Shown: in pieces, positions 1-8,772 of the stretch
Position numbering within the stretch: the first letter of the stretch is position 1
How the letters are laid out: every line of letters begins with the position of its first letter
Source of the DNA: Marinobacterium litorale DSM 23545
Lineage (GTDB): Bacteria > Pseudomonadota > Gammaproteobacteria > Pseudomonadales > Balneatricaceae
Length of the DNA stretch: 59,454 nt
Direction: 5' to 3'
NCBI RefSeq assembly: GCF_000428985.1
Contig: NZ_AUAZ01000025.1
Coordinates: 1-59,454 of the forward strand
Program-made: the position numbers and the translations under genes
The notes under the pieces: model-generated
What the model saw: only the letters and a program-made list of their open reading frames with translations
Told to the model about the DNA's origin: nothing
Databases searched by the model: none

Positions 1-315
1 AACGGCGAGAACTTTGCCCTGCTGGAAAAAGTGGCCGATAAACTGGGTGCCGCCATCGGTGCCTCCCGCGCGGCGGTGGATGCCGGTTTTGTCAGCAACG
101 ACCTTCAAGTGGGCCAGACCGGTAAGATCGTAGCCCCCGAGCTCTATATCGCGGTCGGTATCTCCGGTGCCATACAGCATCTGGCGGGGATGAAAGAGTC
201 CAAAGTGATCGTGGCGATCAACAAGGACGAGGAAGCCCCGATCTTCCAGGTGGCCGATTACGGGCTGGTAGGGGATCTGTTTGAGGTATTGCCGGAGTTG
301 GAGTCAAAGCTCTGA
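1..315 (+). CDS. etfA: Electron transfer flavoprotein alpha subunit, C-terminal part
   Basis: Open from the first base of the window, so the 5' end is missing; about 104 residues remain. The visible part is the FAD-binding C-terminal domain, with [19 protein letters not shown] followed by [17 protein letters not shown], both highly conserved in EtfA/FixB. EtfA and EtfB form a soluble heterodimer that takes electrons from acyl-CoA dehydrogenases and passes them to ETF-ubiquinone oxidoreductase. The partner etfB would be expected just upstream, outside the window. The gene ends in TGA and is followed by a long non-coding stretch. Confidence 0.95.
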   Translation, partial: NGENFALLEKVADKLGAAIGASRAAVDAGFVSNDLQVGQTGKIVAPELYIAVGISGAIQHLAGMKESKVIVAINKDEEAPIFQVADYGLVGDLFEVLPELESKL

Positions 316-654
316 TAGAAGCCTGTAAGCTTTTTGGAGACCGGTGCCGTCGGCGGCACTCCCCCTGCCTGACACGCCATAAACCCGTCCATGGGGGCTC
401 GTCTGCCGCCGTCCCTGGCGGCAGACGGTCAGTGAACAGAAACCCTGCTGTCCCTTGACTCAACCCTGCGAAATCGACGTCAAAAGCATGGGGTTTGGGG
501 CCGCACCGGCCCCAGTCTGCTGGGCCTCGATCCATGTATGTAAAGGAGTTATATGAAAAAAACGTTCGAATGTAGCCTAACGTAGACGTATCACTCTGAT
601 GGTTTTTTGTTACAATCGGAGGTTTAGTTTCAGGCGTGTAGGTGGCATTGAACG
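316..654. other. Intergenic region with two hairpins
   Basis: No convincing gene. Two inverted repeats stand out. The smaller has arms GTGCCG (344-349) and CGGCAC (354-359) around TCGG. The larger has 11-base perfect arms CGTCTGCCGCC (400-410) and GGCGGCAGACG (417-427) around a 6-base loop. Neither is followed by a T run, so they may be Rho-associated 3' structures of etfA or a REP-like element. Near the right end a TACAAT box (611-616) could be the -10 of the operon starting at 655, but no good -35 is present. Confidence 0.5.
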
Positions 655-1032
655 ATGGCAAATGAAGCGGCTTTAAGAGTTTTGGTGGTTGATGATAGCC
701 GGATTGCACGTCTGACATTAATGCGTATATTGCAGTCACTTTCCATCGATATGGAAATGCTGCAGGCCAGCTCCGCTGATGAGGCGGAAGCGGTTCTGGC
801 TGGCGAGTCGAAACCTGCGGATGTGGCGCTGATCGATTTCAATATGCCGGGCCGCGATGGACTTGAGCTGGCTGAGGCGTTGAAAGCCAAGTATCCCGAC
901 ACACGTATGGCACTGGTAACGGCTAATATTCAGGATGCCCTGGCGGCTCGGGCGCGGTCCATTGGGCTTGCCTTTCTACCCAAACCGATCAACGTAGACC
1001 AGCTTGGCCTGTTTATCCGGGGAGAGGCGTAA
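655..1032 (+). CDS. Stand-alone CheY-like response regulator
   Basis: A 125-residue protein consisting only of a receiver domain. It has the acidic pair D13-D14, the phospho-acceptor D61 within LIDFNMPG, the switch T89 and the conserved K100, so it should be phosphorylatable. With no output domain it must signal by protein contact. Its stop codon overlaps the ATG of a CheC-like phosphatase gene (TAATG), which in turn overlaps a diguanylate cyclase gene, so the three are probably co-translated. The likely role is a phospho-switch controlled by the phosphatase and read out by the cyclase. Its histidine kinase is not adjacent; the CheA at 8765 is one candidate. Confidence 0.9.
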   Translation: MANEAALRVLVVDDSRIARLTLMRILQSLSIDMEMLQASSADEAEAVLAGESKPADVALIDFNMPGRDGLELAEALKAKYPDTRMALVTANIQDALAARARSIGLAFLPKPINVDQLGLFIRGEA

Positions 1033-1658
1033 TGGATCTGTTCACGCCCGATGAGCACGATCTGATCGTAGAACTCATGAACCTGGGGGTCGGGCGCGCC
1101 GCGAATGCGCTTTCTCAGCTTGTGAATGATGAAGTTCTGCTGTCTGTTCCCCGGCTCGAATTTATCTCTGTGCCTGAAGCCCAGGTGGCTTTCCGCAAGG
1201 ATTTGCCGCCCCACTTAGCGGGTGTTTCACAGGACTTCGAGGGCTTTATTAACGGCCGGGCAGCACTGCTGTTTCCGGAAGCGCGAAGCCTGGAGCTCGT
1301 TAATGCCATCATTGGCGAGGAGCTCAGTGCAGATGAGATTTCCGAGCTCGAACACGAGACGTTGGCGGAGCTCGGTAATATCCTCCTGAATCACTGCCTG
1401 GCGACACTGGCGAATCAGCTCAAGGAAAGTATCAAAACGGATATCCCAAGGGCGTTTAATGTGAGCTCGAAGGAGCTGTCCAGCGAGTTGAGCCTTTATG
1501 ATCCGCCGGCCACCGACTCGCTGGTCATGCTGGTTCAGATTAATTTCAGTTTGCGCAACAGTGCATTAAGAGGCTATCTCGCCTTCATCATCGACCTTAA
1601 TTCAGCGGATATCTTTTTGAAGTCGTTGAGGAGTTATCTTGCAGACCTCACCGGATAA
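1032..1658 (+). CDS. CheC-family phosphatase
   Basis: A 208-residue protein with both CheC active-site motifs, E-x2-N-x22-P: E14/N17/P40 and E113/N116/P139. CheC, CheX and FliY use these residues to dephosphorylate CheY-P, and two sites is the CheC rather than the CheX arrangement. The obvious substrate is the receiver protein encoded immediately upstream, with which it overlaps (TAATG at 1030-1034). Its own 3' end overlaps the start of the next gene by 20 bases. There is no CheZ in the window, so it might also act on the CheY of the chemosensory operon; that is inference. Confidence 0.85.
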   Translation: MDLFTPDEHDLIVELMNLGVGRAANALSQLVNDEVLLSVPRLEFISVPEAQVAFRKDLPPHLAGVSQDFEGFINGRAALLFPEARSLELVNAIIGEELSADEISELEHETLAELGNILLNHCLATLANQLKESIKTDIPRAFNVSSKELSSELSLYDPPATDSLVMLVQINFSLRNSALRGYLAFIIDLNSADIFLKSLRSYLADLTG

Positions 1659-3105
1659 ACAGTCGCATTTTGGAACCCGATGCAGTGAGGATCTGGACTG
1701 TCTGGAACTGATGGACAGTCTGGAGGGCGGGGTATTACTGCTTGATGATCAGGGCCGTATTCAGCTATGGAACCGGTGGTTCGCTGAGTTAACCGGAATC
1801 GGTTCAGACAGTGCGTTGAATCGAACGCTTGAACAGGTCTTTGAGCAGGCGTTGCCTGATGCCTTGACCGAAGCGGTCGAAAACGCCTGCCGCTTGCGGA
1901 TGAGCCGCATCCTGTCCTGGCAGATGCATAAGAAACTGTTGCCTCTGAGCCGCCGTTTGCCCAGTGGTGAGTTGCAGCCCGTCTATCAGTCGATCATGTT
2001 GAGGCCTCAGACCAATTCGGATCTGACTCTATTGCAGTGCGTGGACATCACCTATGCCGTGAAGCGGGAAAAGCATCTACGGGCCAGTGAGCGAATTTTA
2101 AAGCTGGAGCGCAAAGTGCTTGAGCTGATCGCGGCCAGTGATTCGCTGGAGCATATTCTTGATACGCTGTGCTCCACCGCAGAAAAGTTGATACCGCATT
2201 CAACGACGGCCGTCTTTCTCAGTAACGAACGTGGTGAAGAGTTAGCCATAAAAAGTGCGCCCAGCCTTCATCTGGAGTTCACCCGGGCCAGACAGGAAGA
2301 CCCAAAGCTGTTACAAAACGCCACCTGTGGTTATGCAGCGTTAAGGCAGACACTGGCGGTTTGCCCCGATGTTTCCATGGATGTGAATTGGGCGCCCTGG
2401 CGACAACTGGCGGAAAAGGCCGGTGTTGCGGCTTGTTGGGCTATGCCGATTATCGCGCCTAAGGGAGAGACGCTGGGTGTTTTCGCGGTCTACCCCTGTA
2501 CCACGGGATCGCCCTCCGATCAGGATCGGCAACTGCTCGAACGAATTGCGCATCTGGCCAGTATTGCCGTCGAGCGCAACCGCCAGATGGAGCGGATACG
2601 CTACCTTGCGATGCATGATCCGCTCACCGGGCTCGCGAACCGCAGTCTGTTAAATGAACATCTGAGCCAGGCTGTACACCTTGCCGAGCGGGAGCGGCAC
2701 CAGTTCGCGCTACTGTTTATCGATCTGGACGGCTTTAAGCAGATCAATGACCAGCACGGTCATGATGCGGGTGATGATCTACTGAAGGTGATGGCGTCGC
2801 GCCTGACCCAGCAGTTACGCGGCAGCGATATCTGTGCACGGATCGGCGGCGATGAATTTGTGGTGATTCTTGAAACCTTATCTTCGCCGGACGCGGCGGA
2901 AGGGGTGGCTCGCAAGGTCCTTCGTAGCCTCAGTGAGCCGGTGGTCCGGGGGGCTCTGGAGCTGATGGTGTCCGCCTCCATTGGTCTGGCTATTTTCCCG
3001 GATGACGCCACCAGTGCCGATGGCTTGCTGACGCAGGCTGATGACGCCATGTACAAAGCCAAGGCATTGGGCAAGCATCGCGTTCATCGTCTCAGTCTCC
3101 AATAA
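1639..3105 (+). CDS. PAS-GAF-GGDEF diguanylate cyclase
   Basis: A 488-residue soluble protein. A PAS-like domain lies at about 20-140, a GAF-like domain at about 160-315 and the GGDEF domain at 325-488. The catalytic motif GGDEF is at 403-407 and an RxxD inhibitory site (RGSD, 394-397) is correctly placed, so it should make c-di-GMP and be product-inhibited. The start is TTG at 1639, chosen because GAGGAG (1628-1633) sits five bases upstream. It overlaps the CheC-like gene, indicating translational coupling. The last 14 bases overlap the end of the convergent cyclase gene at 3092-4630. Confidence 0.9.
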   Translation: MQTSPDKQSHFGTRCSEDLDCLELMDSLEGGVLLLDDQGRIQLWNRWFAELTGIGSDSALNRTLEQVFEQALPDALTEAVENACRLRMSRILSWQMHKKLLPLSRRLPSGELQPVYQSIMLRPQTNSDLTLLQCVDITYAVKREKHLRASERILKLERKVLELIAASDSLEHILDTLCSTAEKLIPHSTTAVFLSNERGEELAIKSAPSLHLEFTRARQEDPKLLQNATCGYAALRQTLAVCPDVSMDVNWAPWRQLAEKAGVAACWAMPIIAPKGETLGVFAVYPCTTGSPSDQDRQLLERIAHLASIAVERNRQMERIRYLAMHDPLTGLANRSLLNEHLSQAVHLAERERHQFALLFIDLDGFKQINDQHGHDAGDDLLKVMASRLTQQLRGSDICARIGGDEFVVILETLSSPDAAEGVARKVLRSLSEPVVRGALELMVSASIGLAIFPDDATSADGLLTQADDAMYKAKALGKHRVHRLSLQ

Positions 3106-4630
3106 CCCGGTTTCTTCCTTCGTGCTTTGCGTTGTAAAGGTATTTATCCGCACGGCCGAACAATGAACCGGCGGTATCGTCCGTCCTGATGCCGGTAAGG
3201 CCGATAGAAATCGTGATTTTTACCGGATTGCTCTGAAAATTGAACGGACTCTTTTCAATCGCTTTGCGGATTTTCTCGGCGGCTTGGCGAGCTGCGTCTC
3301 CGCTGGTTGACGGCATAATTACAACGAACTCTTCGCCGCCGATCCGTGCGGCGAAATCCGAGCCTCGAAGGCAACCGCGTATCACTTTGGCCGTTAATCT
3401 TAAGACCTTATCACCAACCATGTGGCCGTACTTGTCATTTATTCCCTTGAACAGATCGATATCGAGTACACACAGGGAAAAGGCGATGCCATACCGCTTG
3501 TAATGCTCTATTTCCTTTGAAAGCTGTTGATCATAGCCCAGTCGATTGGGTAATCCGGTCAGCGGGTCCGTATGCGATTTTACATGGGCCTCTTCGGCGG
3601 CCTGGCGGAAGTGATCTGCTTTCTGCTCCATTTGGTCCAGGCGGCTTAACAGCTCCTTGCGCTCTTTTTGCAGCTGCTCGATATGCTGATTATCCTGTTT
3701 TTTGTGGTTGTTAACCGCTTTTATAAGACTGGCCAACTGTTCGTTGACTGCCGCTTTGAGCTCATTAAGATCATTGGAGTTCTTAACGGTCAGGCTGATT
3801 TTCTTTACGTCGTGTCGGACAGTCTGATCCAGCAGGTTATTTCGATTAAGCTGCTGGGTTGCGCTTTCTTCGGTTTTATCCAGGAAGGTTCTCAAATAGG
3901 CGAGCTGGTCATTCAGCTTGAGCAGGTAGTCCTGAATCTCAGTTTCAATAGTGCCGCCGGATACCCTGGCCAGCGCAGAAGCCTCTTCGAGACACTGCTC
4001 CAGCTCGGCTACATCGGGGTTGGCTTCCAGCTTTTCGACCAGTTTATGAGCACTGGCTCTATGCTCTGCGGGTATATTTAACTGTTGAATCAGTTCCAGC
4101 AAACGCTTGGCCAGACGGCTGCTTATGACATCGCTTTGTTGAGACAGGTCGTCCGAGTCGATCGTTCGAACGTCACGACCGGGGTGTGCTTTCTGCAGTT
4201 TAATAAGCCGATCAATCACCTCCGGCAGGTGTTGCGTTGTCTCCGGTTCGTCTACCAGACGTTGTCTGATTGAGTTGAGCTCGACCGCCTGTTGTTCGGT
4301 TACCTCAGCGGATAAAAACGATACCCAGTCGTTGATTCGGGAGATCAGTTCATTGGCATGAGTCGCTCTGGCTTCGTCAAGTTGGCGGACAAGCGGTTCG
4401 GTTTTCCGAATTAATTCGGATACACGGGCGAGCTTGCCGGACTGCAGGTCACCGGCCAGTGTCCCAAGTAACTGATCAAGATCGGGGGATTGTCCATGGA
4501 CAGCAACATCAACCTGGGTGACCAGGCGGCGCATATCCTCAATTGCTGTGTCATGCGCTTGCTGACTTTGTTCGACTTCATGCGCCAACGATCTATATTT
4601 GCTGCGCCAATCTTCTGTTGTTACTGCCAC
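3092..4630 (-). CDS. Coiled-coil GGDEF diguanylate cyclase
   Basis: A 512-residue protein without membrane segments. The first 340 residues are helical and rich in charged and Gln/Leu residues, ending in a strong coiled coil; the C-terminal 165 residues are a GGDEF domain. The motif reads GGEEF (431-435), preceded by RGSD as an I-site, so it should be active and product-inhibited. The start is GTG at 4630, with GGAG seven bases upstream; no in-frame ATG exists nearby. It resembles cytoplasmic, localisation-type cyclases of pseudomonads, but I do not assign a name. It is transcribed divergently from the BCCT transporter. Confidence 0.88.
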   Translation of the reverse strand: MAVTTEDWRSKYRSLAHEVEQSQQAHDTAIEDMRRLVTQVDVAVHGQSPDLDQLLGTLAGDLQSGKLARVSELIRKTEPLVRQLDEARATHANELISRINDWVSFLSAEVTEQQAVELNSIRQRLVDEPETTQHLPEVIDRLIKLQKAHPGRDVRTIDSDDLSQQSDVISSRLAKRLLELIQQLNIPAEHRASAHKLVEKLEANPDVAELEQCLEEASALARVSGGTIETEIQDYLLKLNDQLAYLRTFLDKTEESATQQLNRNNLLDQTVRHDVKKISLTVKNSNDLNELKAAVNEQLASLIKAVNNHKKQDNQHIEQLQKERKELLSRLDQMEQKADHFRQAAEEAHVKSHTDPLTGLPNRLGYDQQLSKEIEHYKRYGIAFSLCVLDIDLFKGINDKYGHMVGDKVLRLTAKVIRGCLRGSDFAARIGGEEFVVIMPSTSGDAARQAAEKIRKAIEKSPFNFQSNPVKITISIGLTGIRTDDTAGSLFGRADKYLYNAKHEGRNRVIGD

Positions 4631-4826
4631 TGTATGGCTCCATGCAGTGCCGAGGCCCGGCGGGCGTTATTATCCTTTCGTCTCGTCGCTATTCTTGCAT
4701 TCTTATACCCGTATGTGTAGCGGGGAGTTCCACGGCTCAGGGTGCCGTTACTGTTGCAAAAACAAATCCTTCAAATAGTATTTGTTCCGCTATTGTCGAT
4801 ATTTGCAGTCAGTCAAAGGAGGTTGC

Positions 4827-6515
4827 GTGTACAACCAGGCACAGTCCGGTGTTTTCAAGGGGATGAATCCGGTTATGAGCCTGGTAGCGATGTTGATCGT
4901 TATCGGGACGTTGGCGGCGGGAACGCTATTTACGGAGGCCAGTGCCTCGTCACTGGCGCAACTTCGTGCTTTTTTAAATCCGTTTCTGGAGTGGTACTAC
5001 GTACTCCTGGTCGCGTTTCTACTCTTCTTTATGATCTGGCTCGGAACCGGTCGTTATAAAAATGTGCGCCTGGGGCGTGATGATGAACGCCCGGAATTTA
5101 CCTTCTTTTCCTGGGTCAGCATGCTGTTTGCGGCCGGCACCGGCGTCGGCATTCTGTTCTGGTCCGTGGCTCAGCCTATCATGCAGTTTCAGAACAATCC
5201 GTTTGTCGAGTTTGGCAGCGTGGATGGTGACGCCGCTATCGTGGCCATGCGGCTCTCCTTCTTTCATTGGGGAATAAACGGTTGGGCGATCTTCTCCTTT
5301 GTTGGGCTGGTGATGGCGTACTTCGCCTTCCGTCATGACCTGCCGTTGACAGTACGGTCTGCACTTAAGCCCCTGCTGGGAGACCATATCAAAGGGCGCG
5401 CAGGTGATGCCGTGGATCTGCTGGCGGTGTTCGGTACGGTGTTCGGTATTGCGACAACCCTGGGTCTGGGTGTCCAGCAGATGAACTCGGGACTGGAGCA
5501 GGTGTTCGGTATTGAACGCTCCACCAACCTGCAACTGATAGTCATCGCCTCATTGATGTTTATCGCGACGGCCTCTGTCGTCTCCGGCGTTTCCCGCGGT
5601 GTACGCATGCTTTCGGAGATGAACTTCTGGCTCAGTATTGCCGCCGTTCTGTTCATGTTGTTGTTGGGGCCGACACAGTATCTGATAGGCATCACCATTG
5701 AAGCGACCGGTGACTATATACAGAACCTTCTGCGCCTGACTTTCCATACGAATGCCACCCATAACGGTGAATGGCAGGCGCAGTGGACGGTGTTTTTCTG
5801 GGGGTGGTGGTTGGCCTGGAGCCCCTTTGTGGGGATGTTTATTGCGCGGATCTCACGTGGGCGAACCTTTCGGGAGTTCGTTACCGGTGTTCTGCTGGTC
5901 CCCACACTGATTACAATTATCTGGATCGGCCTGTTTGGTGGAACGGCACTGCATCAGGAGTTGTTTGGCCAGGGCGGCATTATCGAGGCTGTCTATCGGG
6001 ATGCGTCCTCAGCGCTCTTTGTCACCATTGATGGTATGGCACTGGGCGAGATGACGCCCTACGTCTCGGGCCTGTTGATCCTGTTAATTGCGACCTATCT
6101 GATCACGTCGGCTAATGCCGGCACTCTGGTGATCACGACCATTCTTTCTGGAGGCGATACCGATCCTCCGGCTGGTCACCGGATTCTCTGGGGCATTTTC
6201 CTCGGTCTGCTGACTGCCGTCCTGTTACTGGCCCGAGGTCTGGAGACTCTGCAGTCGGCGGTCATCGCCGCGGCTCTGCCGTTCTCGGTTATTGTGCTGA
6301 TGATGGCTTCGGGGCTTTTACATGCGCTTAAACACGAGCGTTGGGCTGCTCGAAGGGGTGAGAAGAAAGCAGGCCCGGCAGAGCCATGGGCAGTGGCTGG
6401 GGATATTCCACTTGAGGAGGAATCTGAGCTAACCGATTCTGCCAAGCCTGTTCGGGCTGTGGTTCACCATGCAGAAGAAAAGGGTGCACAGCGATCGGAT
6501 CATAGAGAATCGTAA
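4827..6515 (+). CDS. BCCT-family betaine/choline/carnitine transporter
   Basis: An integral membrane protein of about 562 residues with roughly 12 hydrophobic segments. The BCCT hallmark is the Trp-rich FFWGWWLAWSPF segment at about residues 323-334, followed by GMFIARISRGRTFREF. The TM3 glycine stretch reads AAGTGVGILFW. Family members import quaternary ammonium compounds such as glycine betaine or choline, usually with Na+ or H+, for osmoprotection or as nutrients; the substrate cannot be told here. The GTG at 4827 is preferred because AGGAGG (4817-4822) precedes it; the frame is open upstream to a TTG at 4782 that has no ribosome site. Confidence 0.92.
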   Translation: MYNQAQSGVFKGMNPVMSLVAMLIVIGTLAAGTLFTEASASSLAQLRAFLNPFLEWYYVLLVAFLLFFMIWLGTGRYKNVRLGRDDERPEFTFFSWVSMLFAAGTGVGILFWSVAQPIMQFQNNPFVEFGSVDGDAAIVAMRLSFFHWGINGWAIFSFVGLVMAYFAFRHDLPLTVRSALKPLLGDHIKGRAGDAVDLLAVFGTVFGIATTLGLGVQQMNSGLEQVFGIERSTNLQLIVIASLMFIATASVVSGVSRGVRMLSEMNFWLSIAAVLFMLLLGPTQYLIGITIEATGDYIQNLLRLTFHTNATHNGEWQAQWTVFFWGWWLAWSPFVGMFIARISRGRTFREFVTGVLLVPTLITIIWIGLFGGTALHQELFGQGGIIEAVYRDASSALFVTIDGMALGEMTPYVSGLLILLIATYLITSANAGTLVITTILSGGDTDPPAGHRILWGIFLGLLTAVLLLARGLETLQSAVIAAALPFSVIVLMMASGLLHALKHERWAARRGEKKAGPAEPWAVAGDIPLEEESELTDSAKPVRAVVHHAEEKGAQRSDHRES

Positions 6516-6827
6516 TCGAATACTTCCAATCCCTTATAGGCTGATCGACGGCGTTGGAAAATGGGTATCAGTGGATTGATCTGGGTAAGGAAATTCGCAC
6601 AAGGTGGATGTAAAAAGGGACATTTTTGATAACATGATTTTCAGGTTTGTTCGGTAAGTATTCTTCAGCCTGACCCGAACACTTGGTACGAACCTTGGCT
6701 CAGGGGTCGTCCGTTACCGCTGCCGTTCGAAGTCAGTATGGAACGGTACGGTTGTGGGTTTTCAGAAAACCGGCCTATCATGACTGGAGTTTGGCGGGTT
6801 TCCGACCGCATATGGAGATGTAGAACA
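6516..6827. other. Intergenic region upstream of the chemosensory operon
   Basis: About 310 bases without a supported gene. The frame of the downstream receptor is open back to an ATG at 6738, but that extension has no membrane or receptor character and no ribosome site. The region should contain the main promoter of the chemosensory operon; I could not identify convincing sigma-70 or sigma-28 boxes. Imperfect inverted repeats of the CCGTTACC / GGTACGG type occur around 6710-6755. Confidence 0.4.
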
Positions 6828-8024
6828 ATGACAGGGTTTAGACCCATACTCGTAACCACCTTTCCGCTTCTGATGGGACTGGCGGGTGCGGCGTCCATTT
6901 ATCTGGTCCATTCGTCACCGGGCCTTCTGTACCCCGTTCTGGGGTTAAATATCGTCATTGGTGTTGTTTTGGCAATGGGTACGTTGTGGCTGCAGAAAAC
7001 AGCGCTGGTCGCCGATAAAGCCGCCAGTTCCGGGCAGCCCTCGGATGAACCGGAGCCGGAGGTAGTGCTTCGTACCGCACGGGATGAGTTGAGCACGCTC
7101 TGGCGACGCATCGTGCCGGTCTGGAATCGCCATATCGAGACCTGCCGCGAACTGGGTAATGAAAACGTTAATAACCTGTCGGGCCGTTTCGGTGCGTTGG
7201 TCAGCTTGATCGAAAGCTCCCGACAGGGTGGTCTTGGTGGCGGTGATGATGGCGCTGAGCTGCAGAATGATAAAGCCCGCCTGACCATGTTGTTCGAAAA
7301 ACTCAAATCCTACGATGAAGTCACCGACCGTCTTTTCGAAAAAATTGAGCACCTGGATACGCTAGCGACAGATCTGGATGAGATGGCATCCTCGGTGGGT
7401 AAAATTGCGGAGCAGACCAACATGCTGGCGCTGAATGCGGCTATCGAGGCGGCCCGTGCCGGCGACGCCGGGCGTGGATTTGCGGTGGTGGCAGATGAGG
7501 TGCGCAAGTTATCCGATCAGTCCCGGGGTACCGGCGAGCAGATTTCCGACAAGCTGGAACTGGTTAAAGGCTCGATGCAGGAGATTATCCGGCACGCCTC
7601 GACAACTCGAGAGCAGGAAGACAAGACCATCGATGAGGGTGAGAACTTTATCAACGAGGTGATTGCTCACCTGGAAGCACGCGCAGCTGCATTGATCGAC
7701 GATGGTGAACGTCTGCTGGAAGTCAATAACGAGGTGCGCCGTGAAGTTGAGCAGGTCTTGGTTGAGCTACAGTTTCAGGACCGCGTAAGCCAGATCCTGG
7801 AGCAGGTCACACTGAGTATGACCGAGATTGGTGAAGAGGTAGAACAGCGTCAGGCAGCCTATGACCGCGGCGATACTTTGTCGCCAATTGATATTGAGGG
7901 TTTGCTGGCTAAGATGAAGTCGACTTACACCACTGTTGAGCAGCATCGTAAGCATGACGGTGCAGGCAAGGCACAAAGGCAAGATGAAGAAACCGCAGAG
8001 AGCGGTTCAATCAGTTTTTTCTGA
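6828..8024 (+). CDS. HAMP-less methyl-accepting chemotaxis protein
   Basis: A protein of about 398 residues that opens the chemosensory operon. Two closely spaced membrane helices (about 5-27 and 31-54) leave almost no periplasmic loop; no HAMP domain follows. The signalling hairpin tip, [20 protein letters not shown] with [15 protein letters not shown] after it, is at about 195-234. The helix returning from the tip carries the [15 protein letters not shown] segment seen in many short receptors. There is no C-terminal CheR-tethering pentapeptide. Such receptors probably sense membrane, cytoplasmic or energy signals. The start at 6828 is preferred over 6738 because the hydrophobic segment begins right after it. 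It is alike in plan to the receptor at 16643-17893. Confidence 0.9.
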   Translation: MTGFRPILVTTFPLLMGLAGAASIYLVHSSPGLLYPVLGLNIVIGVVLAMGTLWLQKTALVADKAASSGQPSDEPEPEVVLRTARDELSTLWRRIVPVWNRHIETCRELGNENVNNLSGRFGALVSLIESSRQGGLGGGDDGAELQNDKARLTMLFEKLKSYDEVTDRLFEKIEHLDTLATDLDEMASSVGKIAEQTNMLALNAAIEAARAGDAGRGFAVVADEVRKLSDQSRGTGEQISDKLELVKGSMQEIIRHASTTREQEDKTIDEGENFINEVIAHLEARAAALIDDGERLLEVNNEVRREVEQVLVELQFQDRVSQILEQVTLSMTEIGEEVEQRQAAYDRGDTLSPIDIEGLLAKMKSTYTTVEQHRKHDGAGKAQRQDEETAESGSISFF

Positions 8025-8054
8025 AGCGAGTTTGCCAAGGGGCGTTAAAGATCC

Positions 8055-8420
8055 ATGGATAAAACGATAATGGTTGTTGATGATTCCGCATCGATCCGCC
8101 AGGTGGTGGGAATCGCGTTGCGGGGGGCCGGCTACCAGGTCATTGAAGCGCGTGATGGGCGTGATGCATTAAGCAAGCTGACCGGTGACAAGATCCACCT
8201 GATTATCAGTGATGTGAACATGCCCAATATGGATGGCATCACCTTCGTTAAAGAGTTGAAGAAAAATCCCCGCTACAAATTTACGCCCGTGATCATGCTG
8301 ACCACCGAGGCAGGTAAAGACAAAATGGCAGAGGGCAAGGCCGCGGGTGCCAAAGCCTGGGTCGTCAAGCCGTTTCAGCCACCCCAGATGCTGGATGCCG
8401 TTTCAAAACTGATCATGTAA
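8055..8420 (+). CDS. cheY: Chemotaxis response regulator CheY
   Basis: A 121-residue single receiver domain. The acidic pair is D9-D10, the phospho-acceptor D53 lies in SDVNMPNMDG, and T83 and K105 complete the site. It is the natural phosphorylation partner of the CheA two genes downstream. It lies 30 bases after the receptor gene and 19 before the STAS gene. There is no flagellar gene nearby, so whether its target is the flagellar motor or some other machine is open. Confidence 0.92.
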   Translation: MDKTIMVVDDSASIRQVVGIALRGAGYQVIEARDGRDALSKLTGDKIHLIISDVNMPNMDGITFVKELKKNPRYKFTPVIMLTTEAGKDKMAEGKAAGAKAWVVKPFQPPQMLDAVSKLIM

Positions 8421-8439
8421 CAGCGAGTAAGGAAGCGCG

Positions 8440-8772
8440 GTGAGCCTGGATATAACAAAAGTTGACAATGTAGGCTACGTAACTGTCGATGATGAGCTGA
8501 CCATTTACACGGCGGCGATGCATGCGGAGAAACTGTTTGCATGGGCCCGTGAGTTTCGCAGTCTAAAGCTCGACCTCAATAAAGTATCCGAGATCGACTG
8601 CGCCGGTGTACAGCTGTTATTGCTGCTGAAAAACGAAGTAGCGCACCAGCACGGCAAGCTTGAACTTGTCAGCCCCAATGAGGCGGTCAGCCGCGTCCTG
8701 ACGCTGCTGAGGCTGAGCGAACGTCTGGCCGTGACCGAAGAGTCGTCCAGTGAAGGAGTCAGCCATGGATGA
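8440..8772 (+). CDS. STAS-domain protein of the chemosensory operon
   Basis: A 110-residue STAS-domain protein like those placed between cheY and cheA in Vibrio-type cluster I operons. The usual anti-sigma-antagonist motif D-S-S/T-G reads D53-C-A-G56 here, so the phosphorylatable Ser is replaced by Ala; it is unlikely to work by SpoIIAA-style serine phosphorylation. A role as a binding module for CheA or a receptor is plausible. The start is GTG at 8440, after a GGAAG site. Its end overlaps the cheA start by eight bases, implying coupled translation. Confidence 0.85.
   Translation: MSLDITKVDNVGYVTVDDELTIYTAAMHAEKLFAWAREFRSLKLDLNKVSEIDCAGVQLLLLLKNEVAHQHGKLELVSPNEAVSRVLTLLRLSERLAVTEESSSEGVSHG

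Noticed and set aside
563-570. GTTCGAAT as a tRNA T-loop
   Set aside because: No acceptor or anticodon stems can be formed around it; no tRNA is supported anywhere in the window.
583-616. Sigma-70 promoter for the receiver-CheC-cyclase operon
   Set aside because: TACAAT is a fair -10, but the nearest -35-like box is at the wrong distance; mentioned only as a possibility.
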